This document shows positions 50,509-59,619 of a stretch of 64,000 nt of DNA, one piece after another (the stretch's first letter is position 1; each line of letters opens with the position of its first letter). The stretch comes from Dechloromonas sp. (GTDB lineage: Bacteria > Pseudomonadota > Gammaproteobacteria > Burkholderiales > Rhodocyclaceae): the NCBI GenBank assembly GCA_028687035.1, contig JAQUAX010000006.1:1-64000 (forward strand), in the 5' to 3' direction. The notes below the pieces were generated by a model. The model worked only from the letters and a program-made list of their open reading frames with translations, had not been told where the DNA came from and searched no databases. A program made the translations under genes and the position numbers.

Positions 50509-52196
50509 AAGCCGACCGGAATCAGGCCGCGTAGCGCGTTGCCGAGCAGAAAGCCGTCGCGCAGGTCATCAGGCCGCAGCACCGCTTCCTGCGCCCGGCC
50601 CGAGGCCAGCAGTTCGGCGCGCAGCACCCCGGGCAGCGCGCCGCTCGCCAGCGGCGGCGTCAGCAGCACGCCGTCGCGCTCGACGAACACGTTGCTGCGC
50701 GCCCCTTCGGCGACCTCGCCGCGCTCGTTCAGGAACACCACGTCGAACAGTCGGGGATCGCTGGCGATTTCCTTCAGCGCGGCATCGTAGACCGCGCGCT
50801 CAGTGGTCTTGTGACCGCGTAGTGGATCGCCCGAGTCGATGCGCTGCGCGGACAGCAGCGCCTGCCGGGGCCCCGCCGGTTCCGCGGCCAGCGGAAAGGC
50901 GGCGACCTCGACCGCCCCGCCGTGGCCTAGGGTCAGCCGGACCCGCCAGTCGCCGGTCGCCGGTTGCGCATCGAGCGCAGCCCGGATCGCCGTCGCGTCG
51001 AAATCGAAACCGAACCAGCCGGCCGAGCGATGCAGCCTGTCGAGATGACCGGCCAGGCGCGGATAGACGCCGGACTCGCGGCGCAGGGTCTCGATCAACC
51101 GCAGCCCGGGATCGAGATCGCGCAGGAAGCCCGCCTTCAGATGGCACTCCGCCCACTCGGCTGCCGCGTCGGAATCGGCGACGATGCCGCTGCCGATGCC
51201 GAGCCGCCCGGACTGGTCGGCCGCGAGTTCCAGCGTCCGAATCGCGACATTGAGCCGGAAGTCGCCGTCCGGCGCCAGCCAGCCGAGCGCGCCGGTGTAC
51301 AGGCCGCGCGGCGCCGCCTCCAGTTCGCCGATGATCTGCATCGCGCGGATTTTCGGCGCGCCGGTGATCGAGCCGCAGGGAAACAGCGCCGCCAGCACCT
51401 CGCCGAAGGTCCGCCCGGCGGCGCTGGCCGAGATTTCGGAAACCATCTGCCAGACGGTCGGGTAGGCCTCGATGTCGAACAGGCGATCGACGGCGACGCT
51501 GCCGGGCTCGGCGATCCGTCCGAGATCGTTGCGCAGCAGGTCGACGATCATCAGGTTCTCGGCGCGATCCTTCGTCGAATCGCGCAGGCGCTCCGCCGGC
51601 GCCGTGCGCGGCGCCGTGCCCTTCATCGGGCGCGTGACCAGGCGGGCGCCGCGGCGCTCCAGGAACAATTCCGGCGACAGGGAAACGATGCCCTGCGCCG
51701 CGTCGCCGACGAAACCGCCGTAACGCACCGGCTGGCGCTCGCGCAGCCGGGCGTACAGCGCCAGCGGCGAACCGAAATGCACGAACTCGACCGGGAAGGT
51801 GAAATTGACCTGGTAGCAGTCGCCGGCGGAAATCAGCTGCTGGATGCGGTCGACCGCGCCGGCGTAGGCATTTGCGTCGAGCCCGGGGCGCCAGTCGCCG
51901 ATGCCGGCCGCGGCGCCGCCGGCAGCACGGCGCAGCCAGTCGTCCGCGGCCTCGGCGGACAGTTCGAGGCGTTCGGCGAAGCGCCAGAAACGCGCCAGCG
52001 GCCGGTCCGCGGTCGACCGGCCCGGCGGTGCCGATTTCGGTTCGAGCAGGTAACCCAGCTCGTAATCCAGCGCGACGACCGTCCACGCCGGGCGCGCGGC
52101 GAGTTCGGCGAGCGCCCGGGCCAGCGAGCCGGCATCATGGATCTCGAGACAGTCGATCGGCTGCTGGAAAAGCCAAGCGGCGGGTTCGCCCGCCAG
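50493..52196 (-). CDS. pabBC: Aminodeoxychorismate synthase I / aminodeoxychorismate lyase fusion (PabB-PabC), non-canonical start
   Basis: The PabB half makes aminodeoxychorismate and the PabC half (class IV aminotransferase fold) releases pyruvate to give p-aminobenzoate for folate. PabB motifs are RIQQLISAGDCYQVNFTFP, the catalytic Lys in RPMKGTAPR (TrpE has Ala here) and CGSITGAPKIRAMQIIGELE. PabC has RGHKTTERAVYDAAL with the PLP Lys and GALPGVLRAELL. From the in-frame stop near 52438 to GTG 51782 there is no ATG, GTG or TTG, yet the PabB N-terminus is encoded there. CTG 52196 (GAGGA 10 nt upstream) or ATA 52238, touching the tusA stop, are candidates. The extent is therefore approximate. 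Confidence 0.88.
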   Translation of the reverse strand: MAGEPAAWLFQQPIDCLEIHDAGSLARALAELAARPAWTVVALDYELGYLLEPKSAPPGRSTADRPLARFWRFAERLELSAEAADDWLRRAAGGAAAGIGDWRPGLDANAYAGAVDRIQQLISAGDCYQVNFTFPVEFVHFGSPLALYARLRERQPVRYGGFVGDAAQGIVSLSPELFLERRGARLVTRPMKGTAPRTAPAERLRDSTKDRAENLMIVDLLRNDLGRIAEPGSVAVDRLFDIEAYPTVWQMVSEISASAAGRTFGEVLAALFPCGSITGAPKIRAMQIIGELEAAPRGLYTGALGWLAPDGDFRLNVAIRTLELAADQSGRLGIGSGIVADSDAAAEWAECHLKAGFLRDLDPGLRLIETLRRESGVYPRLAGHLDRLHRSAGWFGFDFDATAIRAALDAQPATGDWRVRLTLGHGGAVEVAAFPLAAEPAGPRQALLSAQRIDSGDPLRGHKTTERAVYDAALKEIASDPRLFDVVFLNERGEVAEGARSNVFVERDGVLLTPPLASGALPGVLRAELLASGRAQEAVLRPDDLRDGFLLGNALRGLIPVGLRSTA

Positions 52197-52234
52197 CGCC
52201 CGCCTGTCCTCGAAAAATGCGGTGAGCCCGGTGC

Positions 52235-52462
52235 TTATTTGCGCTTCAGGTAAAACTCGAAAACGCGGTTTTCCTCGCGCTGTTCGACCAGCTGGTTGCC
52301 GGTCTGCTTGGCGAAGGCCGGAAAGTCCTTCAGGGAACCCGGGTCCGTCGCCTGAACGCGCAGCACCTGGCCGGACTCCATTTCGGCCAGCGTCTTCTTG
52401 GTACGCAGGATGGGCAGGGGGCAGTTCAGTCCCTTGACGTCAAGATCGCGATCGAATTCCAT
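52235..52462 (-). CDS. tusA: TusA/SirA-family sulfur-carrier protein
   Basis: This 75-residue protein has the family signature DVKGLNCPLPILRTKKTLAEM with the sulfur-accepting Cys of CPxP. Relatives relay persulfide sulfur in tRNA thiolation, molybdopterin synthesis or sulfur oxidation. Its stop nearly touches the start of pabBC, and soxYZ, moaC and a mercaptopyruvate sulfurtransferase are also in the window; a shared sulfur pathway is only a suggestion. Confidence 0.9.
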   Translation of the reverse strand: MEFDRDLDVKGLNCPLPILRTKKTLAEMESGQVLRVQATDPGSLKDFPAFAKQTGNQLVEQREENRVFEFYLKRK

Positions 52463-52503
52463 GGTTTTTGCAGCTTGGAGATGTCAGAAATGCGATTCTA
52501 CCC

Positions 52504-53952
52504 TCAATTGCGCTTTTCCTTGAGTTCCTCCAGCCGGCGCTGCTGCAGCTCCCGCAAGCGGGCGTCGATCGCCGACATCTCGAAGAAATTGGCGTCGCCG
52601 GCCTTCTGGGCGATCTGCAACTGCTCGATGGCACCGGCCGTCTGGCCCTGCAGTGCGAACACCTCGGCCAGCGCCTGGTGTTGCAACGCAACCTTGCCCA
52701 GCCCGGCCTGGCTTTCGGCCCGCATCTTGTAAAGGCGGACGTCCTGCGGATAGTTGCGCAACTGCGCCTCAACGAAACGCGATGCCTCCGGGTAGCGCCT
52801 TTCCTTCAGCATGGCACCGCCATAGCCGTAGAGCAGCCCCTGGCTCAGCGGGAAACGCACCATCGCCTCGCGGTAGATGGCCAGGCCGCCGCCGACGTCG
52901 CCCTGGGCGATCCGGATGTCGGCGCGCAGGCGTTCGAGGATGGCCGACGACACCCGCGTCTTGCCGGCCGCGTCGATCGCCGCCGCGGCGGCCACCCAGT
53001 CGCGCGCCCGGTAATGGGCATAGGCCAGGCCGTACTGGACTGCCGCAAGCGACGCGTATTTCCGTTCCCGCAACTGCGCCGAGAAATCCTTGACCGCCTC
53101 GGCGGGCAATCCCTGCATCGCCCGCAGCTTGGCCCGCACCAGATGGAAATCGATGCTGTCGGCCACCTGCCGGTAGGCGACCGACTGCTCGCGGTTCTGC
53201 ATGTCGGTCATCCGCTCGCCGCTCAGCGGATGGGTCCGCAGGTAGGCGATCGCATTGTTTTCGTACAGGCGGACGGCGCGTTGCAGGCGCTCGAAGAAAT
53301 CCGACATGCCGCGGACGTCGAAGCCCGCCTTGTACAGGATGTCGAAGCCGAGCCGGTCGGACTCCCGCTCGAAATCGCGGGAATAGGCCAGCTGCGACGA
53401 GATCGCACCGGCCTGCGAACTGGCGATCGCCGCCCCGGCGACCTGGCCGCTCGAACGCGCGGCGAGCAGCGCGACCAGCATCGCCGCCATCGAGGCCATC
53501 GTGATCTGCTTGGACTGGAAGACCTGGCGGGCGATGTGGCGCTGGGTCACGTGCGAAATCTCGTGTGCGAGCACGCCGGCCAGTTCCGACTCGGTCTGGG
53601 CGGACAGCATCAGCCCGGTGTGGACGCCGATGTAGCCGCCGGGCATCGCGAAGGCGTTGATGCTCGGGTCGTCGATCGGAAAGAACTGGAATCCGAAGCC
53701 GGGATCGCTGCTGACCGCGGTCAGGCGGCCGCCGAGCTGGTTCAGGTAGGCCTCGACGTCGGAATCGTCGAGATACGACGCCTCGCGCCAGCGGATCTCG
53801 TGCATGATCTGCTGGCCGATCTTCTTCTCCATCGCCAGCGGCAATTCGCTGCTCGCCACATCCCCCAGTTCCGGCAACTCGGAAGCACGCAGCGACTGGC
53901 CGGCCAGCGCGGCGATCAGCAGGACTGCGACGAAACGTGGGGCGAAAGGCAT
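52504..53952 (-). CDS. bepA: BepA-like periplasmic M48 metalloprotease with TPR repeats
   Basis: The 482-residue protein has a cleavable signal peptide (MPFAPRFVAVLLIAALAGQSLRA), an M48 domain with the zinc motif HEISH and the downstream ERESDRLGFDIL Glu ligand, and a C-terminal TPR region (about 290-470). BepA in E. coli assists LptD and other outer-membrane protein assembly and degrades failures; the same role is likely. I chose ATG 53952 for the signal peptide. Confidence 0.92.
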   Translation of the reverse strand: MPFAPRFVAVLLIAALAGQSLRASELPELGDVASSELPLAMEKKIGQQIMHEIRWREASYLDDSDVEAYLNQLGGRLTAVSSDPGFGFQFFPIDDPSINAFAMPGGYIGVHTGLMLSAQTESELAGVLAHEISHVTQRHIARQVFQSKQITMASMAAMLVALLAARSSGQVAGAAIASSQAGAISSQLAYSRDFERESDRLGFDILYKAGFDVRGMSDFFERLQRAVRLYENNAIAYLRTHPLSGERMTDMQNREQSVAYRQVADSIDFHLVRAKLRAMQGLPAEAVKDFSAQLRERKYASLAAVQYGLAYAHYRARDWVAAAAAIDAAGKTRVSSAILERLRADIRIAQGDVGGGLAIYREAMVRFPLSQGLLYGYGGAMLKERRYPEASRFVEAQLRNYPQDVRLYKMRAESQAGLGKVALQHQALAEVFALQGQTAGAIEQLQIAQKAGDANFFEMSAIDARLRELQQRRLEELKEKRN

Positions 53953-54016
53953 GGTGCTATGATAACGCACCCCCGGAAACCCCCTTCCGGGCCAACGTAA
54001 CCATTTGTTATTCAAC

Positions 54017-54505
54017 GTGACTACCCTGACTCATTTCGACAGCGCCGGCCAGGCCCACATGGTCGACGTCGGCGACAAGGCCGAAACCGCCCGCGTCGCC
54101 CGTGCCGCTGGCAGCATCTTCATGCGCCCCGAAACGCTGGCCCTGATTCGCGACGGTTCGGCGAAAAAAGGCGACGTCCTCGGCATCGCCCGGATCGCGG
54201 CCATCCAGGCCAGCAAGCGTACCGGCGACCTGATCCCGCTGTGCCATCCGATTGCGCTGACCCGCGTCGCCGCCGAATTCGCCGTCGACGAGGCGAACAG
54301 TGCCGTGCATTGCACCGTGACCGCGGAATGTTTCGGCCGGACCGGTGTCGAAATGGAGGCTTTGACCGCCGCGTCGGTCGGCCTGCTGACCATTTACGAC
54401 ATGTGCAAGGCCGTCGACCGCGGCATGCGCATCGACAACATCCGGCTGCTCGAAAAGAAGGGCGGCAAATCCGGCCACTGGACAGCCGACTCGCAGAAGA
54501 CCTGA
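54017..54505 (+). CDS. moaC: Cyclic pyranopterin monophosphate synthase
   Basis: MoaC completes the first step of molybdenum cofactor synthesis after MoaA. The 162-residue protein has [31 protein letters not shown], the [13 protein letters not shown] loop and [13 protein letters not shown], with catalytic Lys/Asp residues present. GTG 54017 gives the family N-terminus; TTG 54005 would add four residues. It is divergent from bepA and 4 nt ahead of soxY. Confidence 0.95.
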   Translation: MTTLTHFDSAGQAHMVDVGDKAETARVARAAGSIFMRPETLALIRDGSAKKGDVLGIARIAAIQASKRTGDLIPLCHPIALTRVAAEFAVDEANSAVHCTVTAECFGRTGVEMEALTAASVGLLTIYDMCKAVDRGMRIDNIRLLEKKGGKSGHWTADSQKT

Positions 54506-54509
54506 ACGC

Positions 54510-54983
54510 ATGAATCCTCTACGCAGAAAACTCCTCGGCGGGAGCGCCTCGGCGGCGCTGCTCGCCCCCCTGATCGGCAGCGGCCTGCTGGTGCCGGGCC
54601 GCGTGCTGGCCGCCGACTGGAACCGCAGCGCCTTCACGGCCCGCAGCATGGGTGACGCGCTGAAGGCCTACGGCAGCGCGGCCGCCGCCGAAACCCGGGA
54701 CATCGTGATCAACGCACCCGAAATTGCCGAGAACGGCGCCAAGGTCGAAATCGAGATCAGCAGCAACCTGGCCAACACCCGCAGCCTGGCGATCTTCGGC
54801 GACAAGAACCCGATGCCGCTTTGCGCGACGCTCGATTTCCTGCCGCCGGCCCTGCCCTTTGCGCGCGTCCAGCTGAAGCTGGCGGAAAGCACGCGGCTAC
54901 GCGTCGTCGCGAAGACCGCGGACGGCAAGTCCCACGTCGCCTTCCGCGACGTCAAGGTAACCCTCGGTGGCTGTGGAGGCTGA
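54510..54983 (+). CDS. soxY: Thiosulfate-oxidation carrier protein SoxY
   Basis: SoxY carries sulfur intermediates on its C-terminal Cys during periplasmic thiosulfate oxidation. The 157-residue protein has a Tat-type signal (NPLRRKLLGGSASAALLAP), an Ig-like domain with FGDKNPMPLCATLDF, and the exact end motif GGCGG. It is followed after 2 nt by soxZ. No soxA, B, C, D or X is in the window. Confidence 0.94.
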   Translation: MNPLRRKLLGGSASAALLAPLIGSGLLVPGRVLAADWNRSAFTARSMGDALKAYGSAAAAETRDIVINAPEIAENGAKVEIEISSNLANTRSLAIFGDKNPMPLCATLDFLPPALPFARVQLKLAESTRLRVVAKTADGKSHVAFRDVKVTLGGCGG

Positions 54984-54985
54984 CA

Positions 54986-55297
54986 ATGAGCGAAGCAATC
55001 AAGATCCGCGCACAAATCCAGGGCGAAACGACCGACATCCGGGTACTGATGCAGCACCCGATGGAAACCGGCCAGCGCAAGGACGACAAGGGGCTGACGC
55101 TACCCGTTCATTTCATCCAGACCTTCACGGTCTCGCTGAATGGCAAGCCGATGGTCGAAGGCCAGCTGAACACGTCGGTATCGAAAAACCCGCTGTTCAC
55201 GTTCAAGGCCCGCGGCATCAAGCCGGGCGACAAGCTGTCGGTGGCCTGGTCAGACAATACCGGTGCCCGCCGCCAGGACGAGATCACGCTGTCCTGA
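54986..55297 (+). CDS. soxZ: Thiosulfate-oxidation carrier partner SoxZ
   Basis: This 103-residue partner of SoxY forms the SoxYZ complex. It shows IKIRAQIQGETTDIRVLMQHPMETGQRKD and the SoxZ signature FIQTFTVSLNGKPM...NPLFTFKARG, with WSDNTGARRQDE at the end. It lacks its own signal peptide and is presumably exported with SoxY. A strong terminator follows. Confidence 0.94.
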   Translation: MSEAIKIRAQIQGETTDIRVLMQHPMETGQRKDDKGLTLPVHFIQTFTVSLNGKPMVEGQLNTSVSKNPLFTFKARGIKPGDKLSVAWSDNTGARRQDEITLS

Positions 55298-55320
55298 AGC
55301 AGAACCGGTAGCCAGAACGA

Positions 55321-55350
55321 AAAAGCCCGTCCGGAACCGGACGGGCTTTT
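55321..55350. terminator. Bidirectional terminator between soxZ and the cold-shock gene
   Basis: AAAAGCCCGTCCGG-AA-CCGGACGGGCTTTT is a long stem with A/T flanks. It serves soxZ on the plus strand and the csp gene on the minus strand. Confidence 0.93.
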
Positions 55351-55371
55351 GCTTTTAAAGCTTCCTGCGGC

Positions 55372-55575
55372 TTAAGCGCGCTGGATATTGGAAGCCTGCT
55401 TGCCCTTGGGGCCTTGCACGACTTCGAAGGAAACCTTTTCGCCTTCCTTCAGGGTCTTGAAGCCATTCATGTTGATGGCGGAGAAATGGGCGAAGAGATC
55501 TTCGCTGCCGTCATCCGGAGTAATGAAACCAAAACCCTTTGCGTCGTTGAACCACTTGACGGTACCGATTGCCAT
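55372..55575 (-). CDS. cspA: Cold-shock domain protein (CspA family)
   Basis: This 67-residue RNA/ssDNA-binding protein starts [20 protein letters not shown] and has both RNP motifs (KGFGFI and DLFAHFS). Such proteins melt RNA structure or act as antiterminators. The frame is open upstream, but the domain begins at ATG 55575. A promoter at 55694-55722 would give a leader of about 110 nt, the length usual for cold-shock genes. Confidence 0.96.
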   Translation of the reverse strand: MAIGTVKWFNDAKGFGFITPDDGSEDLFAHFSAINMNGFKTLKEGEKVSFEVVQGPKGKQASNIQRA

Positions 55576-55693
55576 ATCTGCTACTTTCTTACAAAAAACG
55601 TACAAATTTACGGGTCTCCCCGACTCCCTGTTTGAGCTCAACGACCCGGTGCTTGCGGCAACCTCGATACAGCTTGAATCCAAACAATTCAGC
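55576..55693 (-). promoter_or_regulatory. Long 5' leader of the cold-shock gene
   Basis: About 110 transcribed but untranslated bases precede the csp ATG. The minus strand shows several short inverted segments and a purine-rich AAGAAAG near the start codon. Cold-shock leaders in other bacteria fold into temperature-responsive structures; whether this one does needs folding analysis. Confidence 0.45.
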
Positions 55694-55722
55694 TTTCTAC
55701 GCGACTCGCCGGGGAGCGTCAA
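55694..55722 (-). promoter_or_regulatory. Sigma70-type promoter of the cold-shock gene
   Basis: On the minus strand TTGACG (55717-55722), 17 nt, TAGAAA (55694-55699). Confidence 0.6.
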
Positions 55723-55832
55723 CAATTTTCGTTTGCGCAGCGCAGCATTCCATTGGCAAGCTATTTGCTTCAAAAGCCTTGTAATTTCCGGCAATTGTCC
55801 GCACTTTTGATGTTGCAGAATGAATCGGACTG

Positions 55833-55840
55833 TATAGAAT
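55833..55840 (+). promoter_or_regulatory. -10 box immediately upstream of clpS
   Basis: TATAGAAT at 55833-55840 contains TATAGA and TAGAAT. It ends only 7 nt before the clpS ATG, so transcription would begin at or just before the start codon. TTGATG/TTGCAG upstream are weak -35 candidates. Confidence 0.4.
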
Positions 55841-55847
55841 CGGACGC

Positions 55848-56156
55848 ATGGGAACGAAGATTCAGGAAGGCGGACAACTGGAGGCACAGCACACCGGGCT
55901 GCAACCTCCCCGGATGTTCAAGGTGGTACTGCTTAACGACGATTACACGCCGATGGATTTCGTGATTGCCGTACTGCAGCGTTTTTTTTCTATGAGTACT
56001 GAACAAGCGACGCGAATCATGCTCAAAGTTCACAACGAAGGCCGCGGCGTGTGCGGGGTTTTCCCGCGCGACATCGCCGCGACGAAAGTCGAACAGGTCA
56101 GCGCATTCGCCCGCCAGCACCAACACCCGCTTGCTTGCATCATGGAGGAAAACTGA
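55848..56156 (+). CDS. clpS: ClpA adaptor protein ClpS
   Basis: ClpS binds N-degron substrates and delivers them to ClpAP. The 102-residue protein has [21 protein letters not shown] and [24 protein letters not shown], including the residues of the N-degron pocket. No Shine-Dalgarno is visible before ATG 55848. The stop overlaps the clpA start (TGATG). Confidence 0.96.
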   Translation: MGTKIQEGGQLEAQHTGLQPPRMFKVVLLNDDYTPMDFVIAVLQRFFSMSTEQATRIMLKVHNEGRGVCGVFPRDIAATKVEQVSAFARQHQHPLACIMEEN

Positions 56157-58414
56157 TGATTGCCCAGGAACTCGAAGTCAGCCTGCACATGGCCTTCGTC
56201 GAGGCGCGCCAGAAACGCCACGAGTTCATCACGGTCGAGCACCTGCTGCTCGCGCTCATCGACAATCCCTCCGCCGCCGAAGCGCTGCGCGCCTGTGGTG
56301 CGAAACCCGACACGCTGCGCAAGGATCTGACCAATTTCATCAACGAGCACACGCCGACGGTCGCCGGCGAGGACGACATCGACACCCAGCCGACGCTCGG
56401 CTTCCAGCGGGTGATCCAGCGGGCCATCCTGCATGTCCAGTCCTCCGGCAAGAAGGAGGTCAATGGCGCCAACGTGCTGGTCGCGATCTACGGCGAGAAG
56501 GACTCGCACGCGGTGTATTTCCTGCAGAAGCAGGGGGTGACCCGGCTCGACGTGGTCAATTACATCTCGCACGGCATCAGCAAGGTGCCCCAGCAGAAGG
56601 CGATGCCCGAAGGCGAGATCGAGACCGAAGGCGAGAAGGCCGAAGCCGGGCCGCTCGAGCAATACACGATCAACCTGAACGCGCTGGCGATGCAGGGCAA
56701 GATCGACCCGCTGATCGGCCGCGACAAGGAACTCGAACGCGTTGTCCAGACGCTGTGCCGGCGGCGCAAGAACAATCCGCTGCTGGTCGGCGAGGCCGGC
56801 GTCGGCAAGACGGCGATCGCCGAAGGACTGGCCCGCCGCGTCGTCGAGGGTGAGGTGCCGGAAATCCTTGCCAAGGCCAACGTCTACGCGCTGGACATGG
56901 GCGCCCTGCTGGCCGGAACGAAATACCGCGGCGACTTCGAACAGCGCCTGAAGGGCGTGCTCAAGGCGCTGCAGGACAACCCGAACGCGATCCTGTTCAT
57001 CGACGAGATCCACACGCTGATCGGCGCCGGCTCCGCGTCCGGCGGCACGCTCGACGCGTCCAACCTGCTGAAGCCGGCGCTGTCCTCGGGCCAGATGAAG
57101 TGCATCGGCGCGACGACCTACACCGAGTTCCGCGGCATCTTCGAGAAGGACAGCGCACTGTCCCGGCGCTTCCAGAAGATCGACGTCAACGAGCCCTCGG
57201 TCGCCGAGACCGTCGAGATCCTGAAAGGCCTGAAGGCGCGTTTCGAGGCGCACCACGGCATCAAGTACTCGGCAACGGCGATTTCGTCGGCGGTCGAGCT
57301 GTCAGCCCGCTACATCACCGACCGCCATCTGCCGGACAAGGCGATCGACGTCATCGACGAGGCCGGTGCCGCGCAGCGCATCCTGCCGAAGTCGAAGCAG
57401 AAGAAGGTGATCGGCAAGACCGACATCGAGGAGATTGTCGCCAAGATCGCCCGCATCCCGTCGCAGCACGTGACGCTGGACGACCGCGGCGCGCTGAAGA
57501 ACCTCGACCGCGACCTGAAGGCCGTCGTATTCGGCCAGGACAAGGCGATCGACGCGCTGGCCCGGGCGATCAAGATGGCCCGCTCCGGCCTCGGCAATCC
57601 AGGCAAGCCGATCGGTTCCTTCCTGTTCTCCGGCCCGACCGGCGTCGGCAAGACCGAGGTCGCCAAGCAGCTGGCCTATTGCCTGGGCATCGAGCTGCTG
57701 CGCTTCGACATGTCCGAATACATGGAACGCCATGCGGTCTCACGGCTGATCGGCGCGCCGCCGGGCTATGTCGGTTTCGACCAGGGCGGCCTGCTGACCG
57801 AGGCGGTGACCAAGAAGCCGTATTGCGTGCTGCTGCTCGACGAGATCGAGAAGGCCCACCCGGACATCTACAACATCCTGCTGCAGGTCATGGACCACGG
57901 CACGCTGACCGACAACAACGGGCGCAAGGCCGACTTCCGCAACGTGGTGATCATCATGACCACCAACGCCGGCGCCGCCGACCTGCAGAAGAGCAGCATG
58001 GGCTTCACGACCAGCAAGCAGACCGGCGACGAGATGGCCGAGATCAAGCGCCTGTTCACGCCGGAATTCCGCAACCGCCTGGACGCGACCATTTCGTTCG
58101 CACCGCTCGATCACGAGATCATCCTGCGCGTCGTCGACAAGTTCCTGATGCAGCTCGAGGAGCAGTTGCACGAAAAGAAGGTCGAAGCGCACTTCACCGA
58201 TGCGGTCAAGGAAATGCTCGCCGACAAGGGCTTCGACCCGCTGATGGGCGCCCGTCCGATGTCCCGGCTGATCCAGGACACGATCCGCTCGGCGCTGGCT
58301 GACGAACTCCTGTTCGGACGGCTGTCCGGCGGCGGCCACGTCACGGTCGACCTCGATGCGGAAGGCAAAATCAGGCTGGCTTTCGCCGAAGAGAACAGCG
58401 AGGTGGTCGCCTGA
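56156..58414 (+). CDS. clpA: ATP-dependent Clp protease ATP-binding subunit ClpA
   Basis: ClpA is the hexameric AAA+ unfoldase of ClpAP. The 752-residue protein has the Clp N domain (1-140), AAA-1 with Walker [18 protein letters not shown] and [18 protein letters not shown]-2 with [15 protein letters not shown] and [14 protein letters not shown], and a ClpP-docking loop region in AAA-2. It is coupled to clpS and followed by a terminator. Confidence 0.98.
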   Translation: MIAQELEVSLHMAFVEARQKRHEFITVEHLLLALIDNPSAAEALRACGAKPDTLRKDLTNFINEHTPTVAGEDDIDTQPTLGFQRVIQRAILHVQSSGKKEVNGANVLVAIYGEKDSHAVYFLQKQGVTRLDVVNYISHGISKVPQQKAMPEGEIETEGEKAEAGPLEQYTINLNALAMQGKIDPLIGRDKELERVVQTLCRRRKNNPLLVGEAGVGKTAIAEGLARRVVEGEVPEILAKANVYALDMGALLAGTKYRGDFEQRLKGVLKALQDNPNAILFIDEIHTLIGAGSASGGTLDASNLLKPALSSGQMKCIGATTYTEFRGIFEKDSALSRRFQKIDVNEPSVAETVEILKGLKARFEAHHGIKYSATAISSAVELSARYITDRHLPDKAIDVIDEAGAAQRILPKSKQKKVIGKTDIEEIVAKIARIPSQHVTLDDRGALKNLDRDLKAVVFGQDKAIDALARAIKMARSGLGNPGKPIGSFLFSGPTGVGKTEVAKQLAYCLGIELLRFDMSEYMERHAVSRLIGAPPGYVGFDQGGLLTEAVTKKPYCVLLLDEIEKAHPDIYNILLQVMDHGTLTDNNGRKADFRNVVIIMTTNAGAADLQKSSMGFTTSKQTGDEMAEIKRLFTPEFRNRLDATISFAPLDHEIILRVVDKFLMQLEEQLHEKKVEAHFTDAVKEMLADKGFDPLMGARPMSRLIQDTIRSALADELLFGRLSGGGHVTVDLDAEGKIRLAFAEENSEVVA

Positions 58415-58435
58415 CCTTGCCTTGCCCCGGGAAAG

Positions 58436-58460
58436 CCGTGCAAGATTGCACGGTTTTTTT
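58436..58460 (+). terminator. Terminator of clpSA
   Basis: CCGTGCA-AGAT-TGCACGG followed by seven T, 22 nt after the clpA stop and just ahead of rraA. Confidence 0.93.
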
Positions 58461-58476
58461 ATTTCCGGAGACAACA

Positions 58477-58968
58477 ATGAGCTTCAAGACCCCCGACCTC
58501 TGCGACCAGTACGAGGCCGAACTGGGCACGACCGTCCGCGTCGTGGCCCCGATGTTCCAGCGCTACGGCGCGCGCAACGCGTTCTGCGGCGAAATCGTCA
58601 CACTGAAGATCTTCGAGGACAACACGCTGGTCCGCGAAATCTTCAACGAGGACGGCAAGGGCAAGGTGCTGGTCATCGACGGCGGCGGTTCGCTGCGCTG
58701 CGCGCTGGTCGGCGACCAGCTGGCGATCCTGGCCCACAAGAGCGGCTGGGAAGGCGTCGTCGTCTACGGCTGCATCCGCGACTCCGGCGACATCAACGGC
58801 ATCGATATCGGCGTCCGCGCACTGAACACGCACCCGCAGAAAACCGTCAAGAAGGGGGTCGGCGACCGCAATCTGCCGCTGACCTTCGGCGGCGTCACCT
58901 TCCATCCCGGCGAATGGCTGTACGCCGACGAGGACGGCGTGCTGGTCTCGGCCAAACCCCTGCTCTGA
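58477..58968 (+). CDS. rraA: RraA-family protein (RNase E regulator)
   Basis: The 163-residue protein has the RraA fold motifs [38 protein letters not shown] and [16 protein letters not shown]. In E. coli RraA inhibits RNase E; many homologues have a 4-hydroxy-4-methyl-2-oxoglutarate aldolase fold and sometimes activity. The start ATG 58477 follows CCGGAG. Confidence 0.93.
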   Translation: MSFKTPDLCDQYEAELGTTVRVVAPMFQRYGARNAFCGEIVTLKIFEDNTLVREIFNEDGKGKVLVIDGGGSLRCALVGDQLAILAHKSGWEGVVVYGCIRDSGDINGIDIGVRALNTHPQKTVKKGVGDRNLPLTFGGVTFHPGEWLYADEDGVLVSAKPLL

Positions 58969-59012
58969 AAACGCCCGCGCGGCGGCCGTCGACCGCAGAC
59001 GGTCCGCCGCTC
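58967..59012. repeat. Hairpin with GTCGACCGC core between rraA and the Nudix gene
   Basis: GAAAACGCCCG (58967-58977) is followed by GCGGCGG...CCGCCGC arms around GTCGACCGC (58988-58996). It shares both the GAAAACGCCCG and the GTCGACCGC words with the cruciform at 50465-50508. Both lie between convergent genes. Confidence 0.5.
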
Positions 59013-59553
59013 AGGGCTTGTCCAGCCAGAACAGCGCGCTGATCGTCTTGGCGTCGGTGATCCGGCCCTCCCAGACCGCCTGCCGCGCGGCCTGCGGCGT
59101 CAGCGTGACCACCTCCAGGAATTCGTTGTGGTCGAGCTGCATCTCCCCGGCCTTGTGCAGGCCGCGTGCGGCAAAGATCTCGATCCGTTCGTCGGAATAG
59201 CCGATGCACGGATGCATCACGCCAAGATATTCCCAGGCCGCCGCGACATAACCGGTTTCCTCGAGCAATTCCCGCTGCGCGGTATCGAGGATGGCCTCGC
59301 CCGGATCGATCTTGCCGGCCGGCAGCTCCAGGAAAACGCGGCGTAGCGGGTAGCGGAACTGTCGCTCGAACAGCAGGCTGCCGTCGTCGAGGAAGGCCAG
59401 GATGACAACGGCCCCCGGATGAACGATGTATTCGCGCACCGACTCCTTGCCGTCGGGCAGGCGCACCCGGTCGCGCCGAACGTCGAGCAACGCGCCCTTG
59501 AACACGGATTCCGAATCGATTTCGGACTCGACCAGATGGCTATCGTGAGACAT
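59011..59553 (-). CDS. nudF: Nudix hydrolase, ADP-ribose pyrophosphatase type
   Basis: The 180-residue protein has a complete Nudix box: Gly of AGKIDPGE, then five residues, Glu, seven residues, RELLEETGY. The upstream REYIVHPGAVVILAFLDDG is typical of the ADP-ribose/NDP-sugar branch. It probably recycles ADP-ribose. Substrate specificity is inferred from overall similarity. Confidence 0.88.
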   Translation of the reverse strand: MSHDSHLVESEIDSESVFKGALLDVRRDRVRLPDGKESVREYIVHPGAVVILAFLDDGSLLFERQFRYPLRRVFLELPAGKIDPGEAILDTAQRELLEETGYVAAAWEYLGVMHPCIGYSDERIEIFAARGLHKAGEMQLDHNEFLEVVTLTPQAARQAVWEGRITDAKTISALFWLDKP

Positions 59554-59570
59554 CGAAAAACTCCCTAAAG

Positions 59571-59597
59571 AAAAACGCCCCGACCAGCGGGGCGTTT
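59571..59597 (-). terminator. Terminator of the nuo operon
   Basis: On the minus strand AAACGCCCC-(7 nt)-GGGGCGTTT followed by TTCTTT, 22 nt after the nuoN stop and directly before the Nudix gene. Confidence 0.9.
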
Positions 59598-59619
59598 GTC
59601 CATGCGAACGGCGAGCGGC

